Part shown: positions 53,574-62,642 of the stretch, one piece after another | How the letters are laid out: each line of letters opens with the position of its first letter | Numbering within the stretch: position 1 is the first letter of the stretch | Source of the DNA: Lacticaseibacillus absianus | Lineage (GTDB): Bacteria; Bacillota; Bacilli; Lactobacillales; Lactobacillaceae | Reading direction: 5' to 3' | NCBI RefSeq assembly: GCF_013407595.1 | Contig: NZ_JABEKX010000003.1 | Span: 62,001 to 126,000 of the forward strand | DNA length: 64,000 nt | Notes under the pieces: model-generated | Seen by the model: only the letters and a program-made list of their open reading frames with translations | What the model was told of the DNA's origin: nothing | Databases searched by the model: none | Program-made: the position numbers and the translations under genes

Positions 53574-54195
53574 CCAGAGCGGAGAAGCGCGGTTATGCGA
53601 GTTGGGTTGCTCCCGCATGTCAGACCGTAACGCGCAAGCGCGAACGGTCTGATCAAATCCGGCCTAGCGTGAGGCCCCCGGGCTTGGGCCTTGCGTTGGG
53701 CCGACTTAGACCGCACCCGCATGCGCTTCGCAGCTCGACGAGACCCAGAGCGGAGTGAAGGCGTACGTAGGGCGACAGGTTGCCTAGCTAAGCGCGTTGA
53801 CCCCTGGTCTTGGGGTCGACGTGCTTGGCGTAGCAAGATGGTCGCCCGTTGCCTTTGCGCAGCTCGACGAGACCCAGAGCGGAGCGAAGGCGTACTTAGG
53901 GCGACAGGTTGCCTAGCTAAGCGCGTTGACCCCTGATCTTGGGGTCGACGTGCTTGGCGTAGCAAGATGGTCGCCCGTTGCCTTTGCGCAGCTCGACGAT
54001 CCAGAGCGCAGGACTCGCGGGCTTAGCGGGACGGCTAACCTAGATAAGCGCGTTGCGCCCCGTACTTGGGCGCGATGCGCTTATCGTAGTTAGACGCGCC
54101 CGCGTTGCCTTTGCGCAGCTCGACGCAGGCGGAGAATTCACGGTTATGCGGGTTGGGCTGCTCCCGCATGTCAGCCCGTAACGCGCCCGGCGTTT
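53574..54195. repeat. Structured repeat family B array
   Basis: Fills the gap between the kinase and ABC transporter genes. Two 129-bp tandem units (about 53739-53867 and 53868-53996) differ at about three positions. A third, divergent unit follows (53997-54124). Each centres on an 18-bp stem with a 7-nt loop ending in TT, e.g. 53787-53804 with 53812-53829 and 54043-54060 with 54068-54085. Units run from about CAGAGCGGAG to CAGCTCGACG. A 46-bp near-identical direct repeat (53590-53635 and 54141-54186, three differences) brackets the array. The first part (53574-53738) is a more divergent unit, and TCAGACCGT/ACGGTCTGA forms a further hairpin at 53620-53652. Confidence 0.85.
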
Positions 54196-54234
54196 TGTGG
54201 CCACAGTGCGACGAGGCGCGTGCGAAGACGCCAC

Positions 54235-54307
54235 GTCATTTGGCGGTCAGTTGCCCTGGCCGCTTTTTCGAGTGCGTCACTTAGTTGTCACTTTGCGTCG
54301 GTACACT
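54235..54307 (+). promoter_or_regulatory. ABC operon promoter with paired 11-bp direct repeats
   Basis: GTCATTT (54235) and GTCAGTT (54246), then GTCACTT (54276) and GTCACTT (54287), each pair spaced exactly 11 bp. The second pair ends 8 nt before a -10 TACACT (54302-54307) and takes the place of a -35. This is the layout used by OmpR-type response regulators that activate transcription; the regulator encoded at 51943 is the obvious candidate. Confidence 0.65.
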
Positions 54308-54327
54308 GGGGCTTGGAGGTGAAGGAT

Positions 54328-54993
54328 ATGGCGATTTTAACCGCAACAGAGTTAGTCAAAACATACCCGGGAGAGGAGCAGCCGGCGCTGAACGGTGTCA
54401 GCCTGAGCATCGAGGCGGGTGAGTTCGTCGCGATCGTCGGGCCATCGGGGTCCGGCAAGTCGACGCTCCTGCATTTGCTGGGTGGGGTGGACCGGCCGAC
54501 GAGTGGACGCGTGCAGCTCTACGACACGGATGTGTACGGGCTCAACGAGACGCAGCTGGCGATCTTCCGCCGGCGCCAGGTCGGGCTGATCTACCAGTTC
54601 TACAACCTGCTCCCCAGCTTGACGGTGGCGGAGAACATCACGCTGCCGCGCGAGTTGGATGGCAAAAAGGTCGAAGCGAACCGCTTGAATCAACTGCTTG
54701 ACCAGCTGGGCCTGGCGGAGAAGCGCAACGCGTTGCCGGGGCAGCTCTCCGGCGGCCAGCAACAGCGGGTGGCGATCGGGCGGGCGCTGATCAACGAGCC
54801 GGCGATCGTGCTGGCGGACGAGCCGACTGGGAACCTCGATCAGCGTAACTCACAAGAGATCATGTCCCTGCTGCATTTTGCCAATATCAAGCAGGGCCAG
54901 ACCGTGGTGGTGATCACGCACGACCCGCAAGTGGCCGCACAGGCGCAGCGGGTGCTGACGATCACTGACGGCCGGCTGACGGAAGGGGCGTGA
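54328..54993 (+). CDS. ABC transporter ATPase, MacB/LolD type
   Basis: 221-aa ATPase: Walker [33 protein letters not shown], signature [15 protein letters not shown], Walker [14 protein letters not shown]-loop VITHDPQVA. This is the group that partners FtsX-type permeases and acts as mechanotransmitter in peptide resistance or lipoprotein release. GGAGGTGA eight nt before the ATG. It is four nt from the permease gene. Confidence 0.92.
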   Translation: MAILTATELVKTYPGEEQPALNGVSLSIEAGEFVAIVGPSGSGKSTLLHLLGGVDRPTSGRVQLYDTDVYGLNETQLAIFRRRQVGLIYQFYNLLPSLTVAENITLPRELDGKKVEANRLNQLLDQLGLAEKRNALPGQLSGGQQQRVAIGRALINEPAIVLADEPTGNLDQRNSQEIMSLLHFANIKQGQTVVVITHDPQVAAQAQRVLTITDGRLTEGA

Positions 54994-54997
54994 GCGC

Positions 54998-57397
54998 ATG
55001 GGGATCCTGACCAAGCTCGGTTGGCGGAGCCTGCGGACCACGCGCGGGCGCACGCTGATGACGATCGGGGCGATGGCCCTGGCCGCCACGCTGGCGGTGG
55101 CGTCACTGGTCGGCCTACGCAGCGTTCAGATGAGCTTCTACCGGTACGCGTTGCAGAACACCGGCGGGATGCTCGCGGCGTTGCCTGCCACGACGCCAGC
55201 CAAAGCCGCAAAGCTGCGTGCCGATCCCGCCTTTCGCAAGACCGTGAGTTACGTCGAAGAGGGGCGGGCGACGCTGGGGCAGACGCGAACGAATCATATT
55301 CAGGAGCCGTTTCACCTGGCCGCGCTCGCTTCGGCGGATAAGGCGATGCTGAAGCCGTTGCTGGTGAGCGGGCGTGTGCCGGCCCGAGCGGATGAGGTCT
55401 TGATGTCGGACCTGCTGGTGACGGATCACCGCAACGTCGGCAGCACGATCAAGGTGACTGTGGCCAAGCGGACGAAGACCTACCGCGTCGTCGGCACGAT
55501 GAACGGGTATAACCCGAGCTTCCTCCCGACAGACGGCCTGATCCGGGTGGCGGCCAAGCGACCGGCGGGGCGGACCGTGGTGATGGTGGACCTCAAGTCC
55601 CTGAGCGATGCCCGAGCGCAGCTCAAGGCGATCACTAAGCGGGCGGGGCTCAAGCAAGATCAGCTTCAGGTCAATGACGAAGCGCTCTCGACCATGTGGG
55701 GCAGCGCGGATGCGCGCAAACGCAGCACGCTTGTCACCGTGGTCGCGGTGATCATGGCGATCGTCGGCGCGGTCGCCTTGATCATGATCTACACGAGCAT
55801 CAACTTGTCGGTGCGGGCGCACCGGCAGCGCTACGGCCTGCTGCGCTCGATCGGCACCACCCCACACCAGCTGCGGCACCTTGTTTACGGGGAAGCGCTG
55901 ATGCTCGCTGCCCCAGCGCTCGTGCTCGGCGGGGTGGTCGGCATCGGCGGCCTGGCGGTGGCGTTCCACCTCATGAACGGTGTGCTGGCAGGTAATCTGC
56001 TGCCGATCACCCTGATCCTAACGGTCGATTGGTTGCCGCTGGTCGGGGCGGCCGTCTTCATGGCGCTGATCACGCTGCTGGCAGCCGCGCGGCCGGCTTG
56101 GCGGGCGAGCCGTGTGACCCCGATCGCGGCGATCCGGGCACTCGATCCGTCACCGCGCCTGACCCAGCGCCGGTTGCGCACGCCGTGGTGGATGCAGTAC
56201 TTGCACCAGCCGCTGCTGCGGTTGGCCGCTAAGTTCGACCGGCGTGAAGGCCGTCGCGGCACGATGCTCGCGACACTGGTGGTCACGGTAGCGCTGTTCG
56301 TCGGGCTGACGGGGTTCGTCGGTAATATCTGGCGGATCTGGGATTCACCGACCAGCGCGGATATCACCGCGGTGGTCAGCGGACGCGGCGATCAGACGGG
56401 CGCGATGCGTCAGCTGATTCGCCGGTTAGACGGGATCCAACGCAGCCTCGTCACGCGCCAAGCAAACCTGGTGATCCGACGGGACGCGGCTGCGCCGACT
56501 GACGATGCGCTCACCGGCATGGGCGTGACCTTGTACGTGGTCACGGATGCGCGGGCCCAGCGCGATTTTGCCGGCCAGCCGACGTTGCTGAACACGAAGC
56601 TCCAGTATGTGGACGCAAAAGGGCACGCCACGATCGACTGGGCAGTCGACCCTAAGGTGACGAAGCTTAAGCTGACCGCCAGTGATGGGGAGGCAGACAC
56701 CAAGGCGGGACGGGTGGTGTCGTTCAAGGTGATGCCGCTGGCCAAGGCGCCGGGCTTCGGCGGGATGCTGTATCCCGACGGTCAAATCGGCTTGGTCGTC
56801 GGGACCAGTCAGTACCGGGCCTGGGCCAAGGGCCTGAACCTGCCCGCCCGTGACCTTCAGACGGCGGTGGCGCTCAAGCTGACCCGGCCAGCCGCCACCC
56901 ATACGACGGTGGTCAAAGCACTCAAGGGCCGCTTCGGCCAGTTGCCGGTCACCGATACCGTGGCGGACAACCAGCAGGCGCTCGCGCTCACCACCGTGAT
57001 CCGCACCGCCTGTTACGGGTTCATCACCCTGATCGCGCTGGTGTGCCTGGCGACAGTGGTCAACCACACCTTCGCGAGCCTGATGACGGCGCGGCGCGGG
57101 CTCGCGATGCTCCAATCGATCGGGACGACGCCAAGGCAAGTCGTTGCGATGCAGGGGTGGCAGTACGCGATGTTGCTCGTGCGAGGGTGGCTGATCGGCA
57201 GTGTGCTCGGCGTGGGCCTGAGCGTCAGCCTGTTCAAGATGATGATCGGAGGGTATCAGCAGGTGCACATCATCTGGCCGTGGGCCCAAGTCCTGATCGC
57301 TGGGGCTGGTTTGTTGGTGGTCGGACTCGTCTTCGTCCTTGTGACGTGGCGGATGCTGAATCGGCAAGACATCGATCAGCTACTGCGGACGGCGTGA
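54998..57397 (+). CDS. FtsX-family ABC transporter permease
   Basis: 799-aa permease with two FtsX-type halves. One membrane segment near residues 20-42, an extracytoplasmic domain, three segments at about 240-370, a second unit starting near 425, and three segments at about 670-790. Repeated blocks YGLLRSIGTTPHQLRHLVYGE and LAMLQSIGTTPRQVVAMQGWQ confirm internal duplication. Eight spans rather than ten separate it from BceB. With the ATPase and the adjacent two-component system it may form an envelope stress or antimicrobial peptide module. Confidence 0.88.
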   Translation: MGILTKLGWRSLRTTRGRTLMTIGAMALAATLAVASLVGLRSVQMSFYRYALQNTGGMLAALPATTPAKAAKLRADPAFRKTVSYVEEGRATLGQTRTNHIQEPFHLAALASADKAMLKPLLVSGRVPARADEVLMSDLLVTDHRNVGSTIKVTVAKRTKTYRVVGTMNGYNPSFLPTDGLIRVAAKRPAGRTVVMVDLKSLSDARAQLKAITKRAGLKQDQLQVNDEALSTMWGSADARKRSTLVTVVAVIMAIVGAVALIMIYTSINLSVRAHRQRYGLLRSIGTTPHQLRHLVYGEALMLAAPALVLGGVVGIGGLAVAFHLMNGVLAGNLLPITLILTVDWLPLVGAAVFMALITLLAAARPAWRASRVTPIAAIRALDPSPRLTQRRLRTPWWMQYLHQPLLRLAAKFDRREGRRGTMLATLVVTVALFVGLTGFVGNIWRIWDSPTSADITAVVSGRGDQTGAMRQLIRRLDGIQRSLVTRQANLVIRRDAAAPTDDALTGMGVTLYVVTDARAQRDFAGQPTLLNTKLQYVDAKGHATIDWAVDPKVTKLKLTASDGEADTKAGRVVSFKVMPLAKAPGFGGMLYPDGQIGLVVGTSQYRAWAKGLNLPARDLQTAVALKLTRPAATHTTVVKALKGRFGQLPVTDTVADNQQALALTTVIRTACYGFITLIALVCLATVVNHTFASLMTARRGLAMLQSIGTTPRQVVAMQGWQYAMLLVRGWLIGSVLGVGLSVSLFKMMIGGYQQVHIIWPWAQVLIAGAGLLVVGLVFVLVTWRMLNRQDIDQLLRTA

Positions 57398-57471
57398 GGC
57401 GCCGTCTCAGTGATGTGTGATCAGACGCCCCCAGCTTGGCGAATGATCTTTTTGGGCCCGCCTCGTGGCAC

Positions 57472-57500
57472 TAGCCAACGTCACGGAAGTCGTGTATACT
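57472..57500 (+). promoter_or_regulatory. Promoter of the SRP RNA gene
   Basis: TAGCCA (57472-57477), 17-nt spacer, TATACT (57495-57500), immediately before the RNA. Confidence 0.6.
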
Positions 57501-57503
57501 AGT

Positions 57504-57595
57504 GGTTGCCGCAAGGCCTTAAGGCAATGGTCGCCTTTCGAATTGTGTCAGGTCCGGAAGGAAGCAGCACTAAGAATCGTCGACCATGTGCCTTT
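57504..57595 (+). ncRNA. ffs: Small signal recognition particle RNA (4.5S type)
   Basis: The conserved core GTGTCAGGTCCGGAAGGAAG followed by CAGCACTAAG lies at about 57545-57574. The long helix is formed by AAGGCA-ATGGTCG (57531-57543) with CGACCAT-G-TGCCTT (57581-57594). No Alu-type domain is present, so this is the short form. In Firmicutes this gene sits just upstream of dnaX; here a surface-protein gene lies in between. Ends are approximate. Confidence 0.93.
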
Positions 57596-57615
57596 TGTTT
57601 TGCGCCAAAAAAGAT

Positions 57616-57646
57616 CCCGGTCGCCGCTTGCGGTGGCCGGGTTTTT
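57616..57646 (+). terminator. Terminator after the SRP RNA
   Basis: CCCGGTCGCCGC-TT-GCGGTGGCCGGG stem followed by TTTTT. Confidence 0.92.
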
Positions 57647-57672
57647 GCACTCAGGGGGGGTTGGTGACCGCC

Positions 57673-57713
57673 CCAAAAAGGCCTCGCCCCGGACACGTTA
57701 GGGCAAGGCCTTT
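57673..57713 (-). terminator. Terminator of the MucBP protein gene
   Basis: On the minus strand AAAGGCCTTGCCC pairs with GGGGCGAGGCCTTT, then a short T-run. Confidence 0.85.
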
Positions 57714-57724
57714 GGGTCGTGCCG

Positions 57725-59956
57725 TCAGTGCTGACGGCGCTTATGCCACGTGCGCTCAGCACCGATGGCGCTGAGGACGAGTAGGACGGCCCCGATGAGC
57801 GTGGTCAACCGAGCGCCGACAAGATGGTCACCGGCCTGGGGCAAGTTGTGCGCACGGTGCGGGTTCGGGCGCGTGTGCGTCTGAGGCCGTGGCGTTGCGG
57901 GGGTGGTGTGGTGGCCCGTAGTCGGGGTCATGACCTTCGCATAGACGTAGGTCACGGTCTGGGACTTGTCGGTCAGGATCCCAGTCGGGTTACCCTTGAT
58001 GGTCTTTAGGGTAAAGCCGGGGATCACTTTTTTGATCGTCGTGTAGGGTGCGCCGACGTACCCGGAGAGGGTGATTGTCGCACTGAGCGGCGTGCCGTTC
58101 TCATCGAGATACTGGACAATGACGTGGCCGCCGACCACCGGCGTCTTGGTGTAAACGTAGGTCACGGTCTGCGCCTTCTCGGTCAAGGTGCCTGTTTCGT
58201 TGCCCTGGACGTTCTTCAGGGTGTAGCCCGCAATGACCTTCTGGGTCGCGGTGTAGGAATCACCCACGTTACCGGAGAGAACGGTGTCGGTCGCGATCGA
58301 CTTGCCCGTCTCATCAACGTACTTGACGACAACGGTCCCTTTGACGCGCGGTGCGAGCGCCACGGTGCGAACGTAAGGGACGGCGTAGGCCCCCGTGTTG
58401 TCCGCGATCTCATCGGGCAATTGGCCGATGTTGACGGCATTCGCATCCGCGGCGGCGTAGGTGTAGGCAAGCGTTAATGTCTGAGCGTCAAAGGTGTGTG
58501 CTTGAAGCGCTGCCTTCAGTTCGGACAGGCTGTAAGCGGTGTCGGTGTAGGTGTGCCCGCCGTCCAGGCTGAGACGAACCTTGAGGTTGGCCGGGACCAC
58601 GCCGACGGGCTGCCCATCTGGGGTGCGGCCATTGTCGGTGATCGTGATGCTATCGGCACCGAGGACGTGGTCGAAGTCGGCTAGCGCGGTTTTTTCTGCG
58701 ATCGGGGCGTCATTCGCGTTTGCGGCGGTCAAGTAAGGGCGTGACGTCTGAATTTTGAATACCGAAACGTTAGGTGAGTAGAGGTGATTGCCGTTGGGGG
58801 CCAGCGGCGTGACGACCGTCTGGTGCGTGTTGCCTGACGTGTACATGTAGTAAGTGACCGCGATCGTATGGGTCGCGTCGGCTTGTCGCGCCGCGTTGTC
58901 TGAACGGTAGGCGTTGTCGATCTGCGACACGCGGTCGAACCCAGTCAGCTGGATCTGTCCCCCATTCCCGGAAACGATGTCATCGACACGGCTATTGGCT
59001 TGGATTGTCTTCATCCCAGCGTTCATCTTGGCAGCGAATTGATCGATGCCCACTTTTTGCAGCGACGCGCTGGCGCGGGTATAGACGGTGTTGGCCATCA
59101 ACTTGGACAATGTGCCGAGTTGGGCATAACCTTGCTGGGTGAGAAACACGTTGGTGCTGGTGTCGATGTAGCGCTTTGCGTTGTCAGCCGAGCCAACGAC
59201 TGGCCCGTTGTCGGTCGATGCGCTCAGGAAGGCTTGGGCCCCTTGCAACCCGGCGCCGAAATACGCCCGGCTTCGCATGGTCAGGTAGACGTCGTCGCGG
59301 ACCTTGTTGTACCGCGCGGGGAGCACAAAATCATTCTGGGGCGTCAACATGTAATCGTTGGCAGTTGCACTTTCGCCATAGCCGATCTGGGTGGGAAACT
59401 GGTACGTGCCGTCGGGGAACTTCATGAGCATCGGGTTATCGGCGTTCGGTAGGTGGCCGACAGTCAGCCGGGAGAACAAGATGGGGTCCGCCAACTCGGT
59501 GTCTCCCCAATAGGCGCCGCGATCATCGGTCGGGCCGACGTAGGTCAAGTAATCGACAACATTGCCCGTGAGATCCTTGACCCCTTGTGGATTGGGGTTC
59601 GCATTCAAATACGCACCGGAGGGTAAGGGGATGTATTGGTCCGTCAGATTAGGGTAAACGGTAAAATTATCTTCCGGCGAGATGTTGTTGGCCAGGTAGT
59701 ACTGGTTGAAGGTCATGCCGGGCGTATACGTGATCAGCTTTTTTTGAACGGCGACCTGAAATTTGGCCCAGATACCGTTGCCCAATACCGATTCAGAGAT
59801 TGGTTCGTCCAAAAAGCCTTTGTGGATGCTGTCGAGTTTGTAGTAGTTGCGATTCGTCAGTAAGTCAGTGCTGGCAGAGACGGTGGTAGTCGCCCCAATC
59901 GACAGTGCGCTGAGCCCAAGACAAAGCCCCAAAAGTAGCCACCCTTTTTTCATCAC
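57725..59956 (-). CDS. LPXTG-type surface protein with two MucBP domains
   Basis: 743-aa cell-wall protein. Signal peptide cleaved near VSASTD, then about 480 residues of unrecognised sequence. Two MucBP-type domains follow (VVVKYVDETGKSIATD...GYTLKNVQGNETGTLTEKAQTVTYVY and VIVQYLDENGTPLS...KTIKGNPTGILTDKSQTVTYVY), which bind mucin in related proteins. A Thr/Pro/His-rich wall-spanning stretch leads to the sorting motif LPQAG (705-709), a hydrophobic segment and KRRQH. GTG at 59956 has AGGAG seven nt upstream; ATG at 59953 is the alternative. AT-rich promoter region behind it. It interrupts the usual SRP RNA-dnaX pair. Confidence 0.87.
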   Translation of the reverse strand: MMKKGWLLLGLCLGLSALSIGATTTVSASTDLLTNRNYYKLDSIHKGFLDEPISESVLGNGIWAKFQVAVQKKLITYTPGMTFNQYYLANNISPEDNFTVYPNLTDQYIPLPSGAYLNANPNPQGVKDLTGNVVDYLTYVGPTDDRGAYWGDTELADPILFSRLTVGHLPNADNPMLMKFPDGTYQFPTQIGYGESATANDYMLTPQNDFVLPARYNKVRDDVYLTMRSRAYFGAGLQGAQAFLSASTDNGPVVGSADNAKRYIDTSTNVFLTQQGYAQLGTLSKLMANTVYTRASASLQKVGIDQFAAKMNAGMKTIQANSRVDDIVSGNGGQIQLTGFDRVSQIDNAYRSDNAARQADATHTIAVTYYMYTSGNTHQTVVTPLAPNGNHLYSPNVSVFKIQTSRPYLTAANANDAPIAEKTALADFDHVLGADSITITDNGRTPDGQPVGVVPANLKVRLSLDGGHTYTDTAYSLSELKAALQAHTFDAQTLTLAYTYAAADANAVNIGQLPDEIADNTGAYAVPYVRTVALAPRVKGTVVVKYVDETGKSIATDTVLSGNVGDSYTATQKVIAGYTLKNVQGNETGTLTEKAQTVTYVYTKTPVVGGHVIVQYLDENGTPLSATITLSGYVGAPYTTIKKVIPGFTLKTIKGNPTGILTDKSQTVTYVYAKVMTPTTGHHTTPATPRPQTHTRPNPHRAHNLPQAGDHLVGARLTTLIGAVLLVLSAIGAERTWHKRRQH

Positions 59957-60400
59957 TAGTCATCTCCTCTATCTGTTGACTTGATCCAGGCTGGTCTCAC
60001 GACTGAAAATATGCGGCGCAGCGGTGCGGTAGACGCGTGAAACACTGATCTGGATATGTGCCAGACTTGTTTAATGATTGAAAAATACTGAAATAATGGT
60101 TGATGTAACTGACATCCTCGCTAACTGCATTTTATCACGGGTAATAAGTGCGATTAAAGCGTAATTTATTTTGGTTATTGTTTACTTTTATATCAAGATT
60201 TCTGGCCTGTATTGGTAAATAAACTGTATGCACCATAAAATATCGTAATGTACATACTGATGGTACATTGTTGAGAGTATAAATGAGTGATGCCTGGTGA
60301 CGCTTCTGAGTGACCAGACCGTGTTGGGAGAGCAAATCAAGGCGCGGGCGGGCATCGGAAAATTTACGTGATAGGAAGGCGATCGATGTGCGATCGGTGG
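59957..60400. other. Intergenic region between divergent MucBP and dnaX genes
   Basis: No credible gene; a 132-codon minus-strand frame here lacks a ribosome site and any recognisable sequence. About 60050-60280 is AT-rich and should hold the promoter of the surface protein, although no clean pair of hexamers was found. Confidence 0.45.
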
Positions 60401-60600
60401 CTGGCAGCCCCCTGAGACTATGGTAAACTAGAACAAGTATGGCACGAGGCGGAGGTTCTCGCTTCGTGCTGGCTCGTCGAGCGACGGCGCACAACGGGGA
60501 AGCAGCTAGCGACGCCCAGTCGCCGGCCCCCAAAACCCGGGGGCCAACGCCCGGGCTAAGCTACCTGTTCCCCTAAGTTCGTGCACCTTCGCTCTGGTAG
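60401..60600 (+). ncRNA. dnaX promoter and folded 5' leader of unknown type
   Basis: Promoter CTGGCA (60401-60406), 17-nt spacer, TAAACT (60424-60429) with TGG before the -10. The leader, about 170 nt, can fold into several helices: 60442-60451 with 60460-60469 (10 bp, one G-U), CGTCG/CGACG (60475-60486), GGGGAA/TTCCCC (60496-60501 with 60568-60573) closing an arm with TAGC/GCTA, GCGAC/GTCGC (60509-60523) and GGCCCCC/GGGGGCC (60525-60545). A second TTCGTGC (60578-60584) could compete for the first helix. No known riboswitch class recognised. Confidence 0.55.
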
Positions 60601-60615
60601 AAAGGATGAGGATGG

Positions 60616-62313
60616 TTGAGCTACCAAGCACTGTACCGGGTCTGGCGGCCCCAGACCTTCGCGGATGTGATCGGGCAGACTGCGATCACGCAGACGCTGC
60701 AGAATGCCCTGACGACGGGGCAGACCAGTCACGCTTATTTGTTCTGCGGGCCGCGGGGGACGGGGAAGACCAGTGTCGCCAAGATCTTGGCGAAGGCGCT
60801 GAACTGTCGGCACCTTGAGAACGGTGAGCCGGATAACACGTGTGATCTGTGTGTGGCGATCAACAACGGGAGCCTGACGGATGTGATCGAGATCGACGCG
60901 GCGTCGAACAACGGGGTCGACGAGATCCGCGACATCCGTGACAAGGCTAAGTACGCGCCGACTGAGGCCCGCGTGAAGGTCTACATCATCGACGAAGTGC
61001 ACATGCTGTCGACCGGCGCGTTCAATGCGTTGCTCAAAACGCTGGAGGAACCGCCGGCGCATGTGGTGTTCATCCTCGCCACGACGGAGCCGCAGAAGAT
61101 CCCGGCCACGATCATCAGCCGCACGCAGCGGTTCGATTTTCGCCGGATCACAGCGGATGACATTGTCGGGCGGCTGCAGCACATTCTCGACGACAAGGGC
61201 ATCACTGCCGAGCCTAAGGCGCTGATGGTGATCGCCAAGGCCGCGGAAGGCGGGATGCGGGATGCCTTGTCGATCCTCGACCAGGTTTTGAGTTTTGGCC
61301 AAAACCATGTGACGGTGGCGAACGCGCTGGATGTGACCGGCGGCGTGGCCGCCGCGCAACTGGGGGCCTACCTGACTCAGATCGGCGCGCACGACCCCGC
61401 GGCGGCCTTGACGACGATCGAGCAGCTGCTGGCGAGCGGCAAGGACGCCGGGCGCCTGATCGAGGACTTGATCGAGTATCTGCGTGACCTGCTGGTGTTC
61501 CAGCAGGCGCCAAGTCTCGTCAATGACACCGAAAGCGCGCTGCGCGACGACCAGTTTGAGCCGCTGGCGAAGACCTTCTCGGCCAGCCAGCTGTACCGGA
61601 TGATCGGCGTGTTGAACGAGACGCAAAGCCAGCTGCGGCTGACGAATCACCCGACGCTGTACCTCGAAGTGGCGACGGTGCGGCTGGGCGAGCAGCCGGC
61701 GCCAGTGGCGGCGCAACCGGCTGCGTCGGCCGCGCCGGCCGAGAGCGGCGCGGTGAGCGCCTTGCAGGCACAGGTCGAGGCGTTGCAACAGACGGTCGCG
61801 CAACTCAGCCAGGGCCAGCCGGTGGCCGCCCCGGCGGCGAAGCCGAAGCCGCTGACGAAGAAGGCGACTCACCCGCACATCAACAAGCAGCAGCTGTACC
61901 CGATCCTCGGGGCGGCGACGAAGGCCGATCTGACGGCGATCAAGGACATCTGGCCGGATCTTCTGAACATGCTGTCGGTCACCAAACGCGCGATGATGCG
62001 CATTTCGGAGCCGGTGGCGGCCAGCGCCAGCGGCGTGATCGTCAGTTTTGCCTACGACATTCTCGTCGAGCGGGCGATGAAGGACACGGCACTGATGACC
62101 GAGCTACAAAGCGGGCTGGCGCGGCTGCGCGGCGACAAGCTGACCATTGTGCTCGTCCAGCAGGATGAATGGCCGAAGGTGCGCAAGACCTACCTCGCAG
62201 AGATGGGCGCGCCGCAGACACCCAAGCCGGCCGAGCCGACCGAATCACCGGTGGTCAAGACCATCACGGATATGTTCGGCGACGAAGAAAATATCACGAT
62301 CAAAAACGACTAG
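60616..62313 (+). CDS. dnaX: DNA polymerase III subunits gamma/tau
   Basis: 565-aa clamp-loader ATPase. SYQALYRVWRPQTFADVIGQ, Walker A GPRGTGKTS, zinc cysteines (CR...CDLC), EIDAASNNGVDEIR, Walker B VYIIDEVHMLS and SRC-type sensor (TTEPQKIPATIISRTQRF). The Ala/Pro/Lys-rich linker after about residue 360 leads to the tau C-terminal domain. TTG start after GAGGATGG; no A-rich slippery site for a gamma frameshift was seen. First gene of dnaX-ybaB-recR-yaaL. Confidence 0.95.
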   Translation: MSYQALYRVWRPQTFADVIGQTAITQTLQNALTTGQTSHAYLFCGPRGTGKTSVAKILAKALNCRHLENGEPDNTCDLCVAINNGSLTDVIEIDAASNNGVDEIRDIRDKAKYAPTEARVKVYIIDEVHMLSTGAFNALLKTLEEPPAHVVFILATTEPQKIPATIISRTQRFDFRRITADDIVGRLQHILDDKGITAEPKALMVIAKAAEGGMRDALSILDQVLSFGQNHVTVANALDVTGGVAAAQLGAYLTQIGAHDPAAALTTIEQLLASGKDAGRLIEDLIEYLRDLLVFQQAPSLVNDTESALRDDQFEPLAKTFSASQLYRMIGVLNETQSQLRLTNHPTLYLEVATVRLGEQPAPVAAQPAASAAPAESGAVSALQAQVEALQQTVAQLSQGQPVAAPAAKPKPLTKKATHPHINKQQLYPILGAATKADLTAIKDIWPDLLNMLSVTKRAMMRISEPVAASASGVIVSFAYDILVERAMKDTALMTELQSGLARLRGDKLTIVLVQQDEWPKVRKTYLAEMGAPQTPKPAEPTESPVVKTITDMFGDEENITIKND

Positions 62314-62331
62314 AAGAAAGAGGAATCGATT

Positions 62332-62640
62332 ATGCGTGGAATGGGCAATATGCAGGGTATGATGAAGCAGATGAAGAAGCTTCAAAAAGAAATGACGGAC
62401 GCGCAAGATGAGCTGAACAGCACGACCTTCAGCGCCAGCTCCGCCAGCGATATGGTCACCGTGACCTTCACCGGCGACAAGAAGATGCAAGACATCGCGA
62501 TCAAGCCGGAAGCCATCGACCCAGACGATCCGGATATGCTTCAAGACCTCGTGCTCGAAGCGGTCAACGCGGCGCTGGCCCAAGTCGACACCGCGACCCA
62601 GGCCAAGATGGGCAAGTACACCCGCGGGTTGGGAATGTAA
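62332..62640 (+). CDS. YbaB/EbfC-family nucleoid-associated protein
   Basis: 102-aa DNA-binding protein ([21 protein letters not shown]..., [41 protein letters not shown]). Dimeric nucleoid protein usually coded between dnaX and recR, as here. AAGAGGAA precedes the ATG, 18 nt after dnaX. Confidence 0.95.
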   Translation: MRGMGNMQGMMKQMKKLQKEMTDAQDELNSTTFSASSASDMVTVTFTGDKKMQDIAIKPEAIDPDDPDMLQDLVLEAVNAALAQVDTATQAKMGKYTRGLGM

Positions 62641-62642
62641 CT

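Noticed and set aside
53739-53996. Tandem near-identical repeats that could suggest a CRISPR array.
   Set aside because: The unit is 129 bp, directly abutting, with no unique spacers and no cas genes nearby.
60135-60533. A 132-codon frame on the minus strand between the MucBP and dnaX genes.
   Set aside because: No ribosome site, composition of mixed AT-rich and GC-rich non-coding DNA, and it overlaps the dnaX promoter and leader.
61700-61900. Possible programmed frameshift producing a short gamma form of DnaX.
   Set aside because: No A-rich slippery heptamer with a following stem was found in the linker region.
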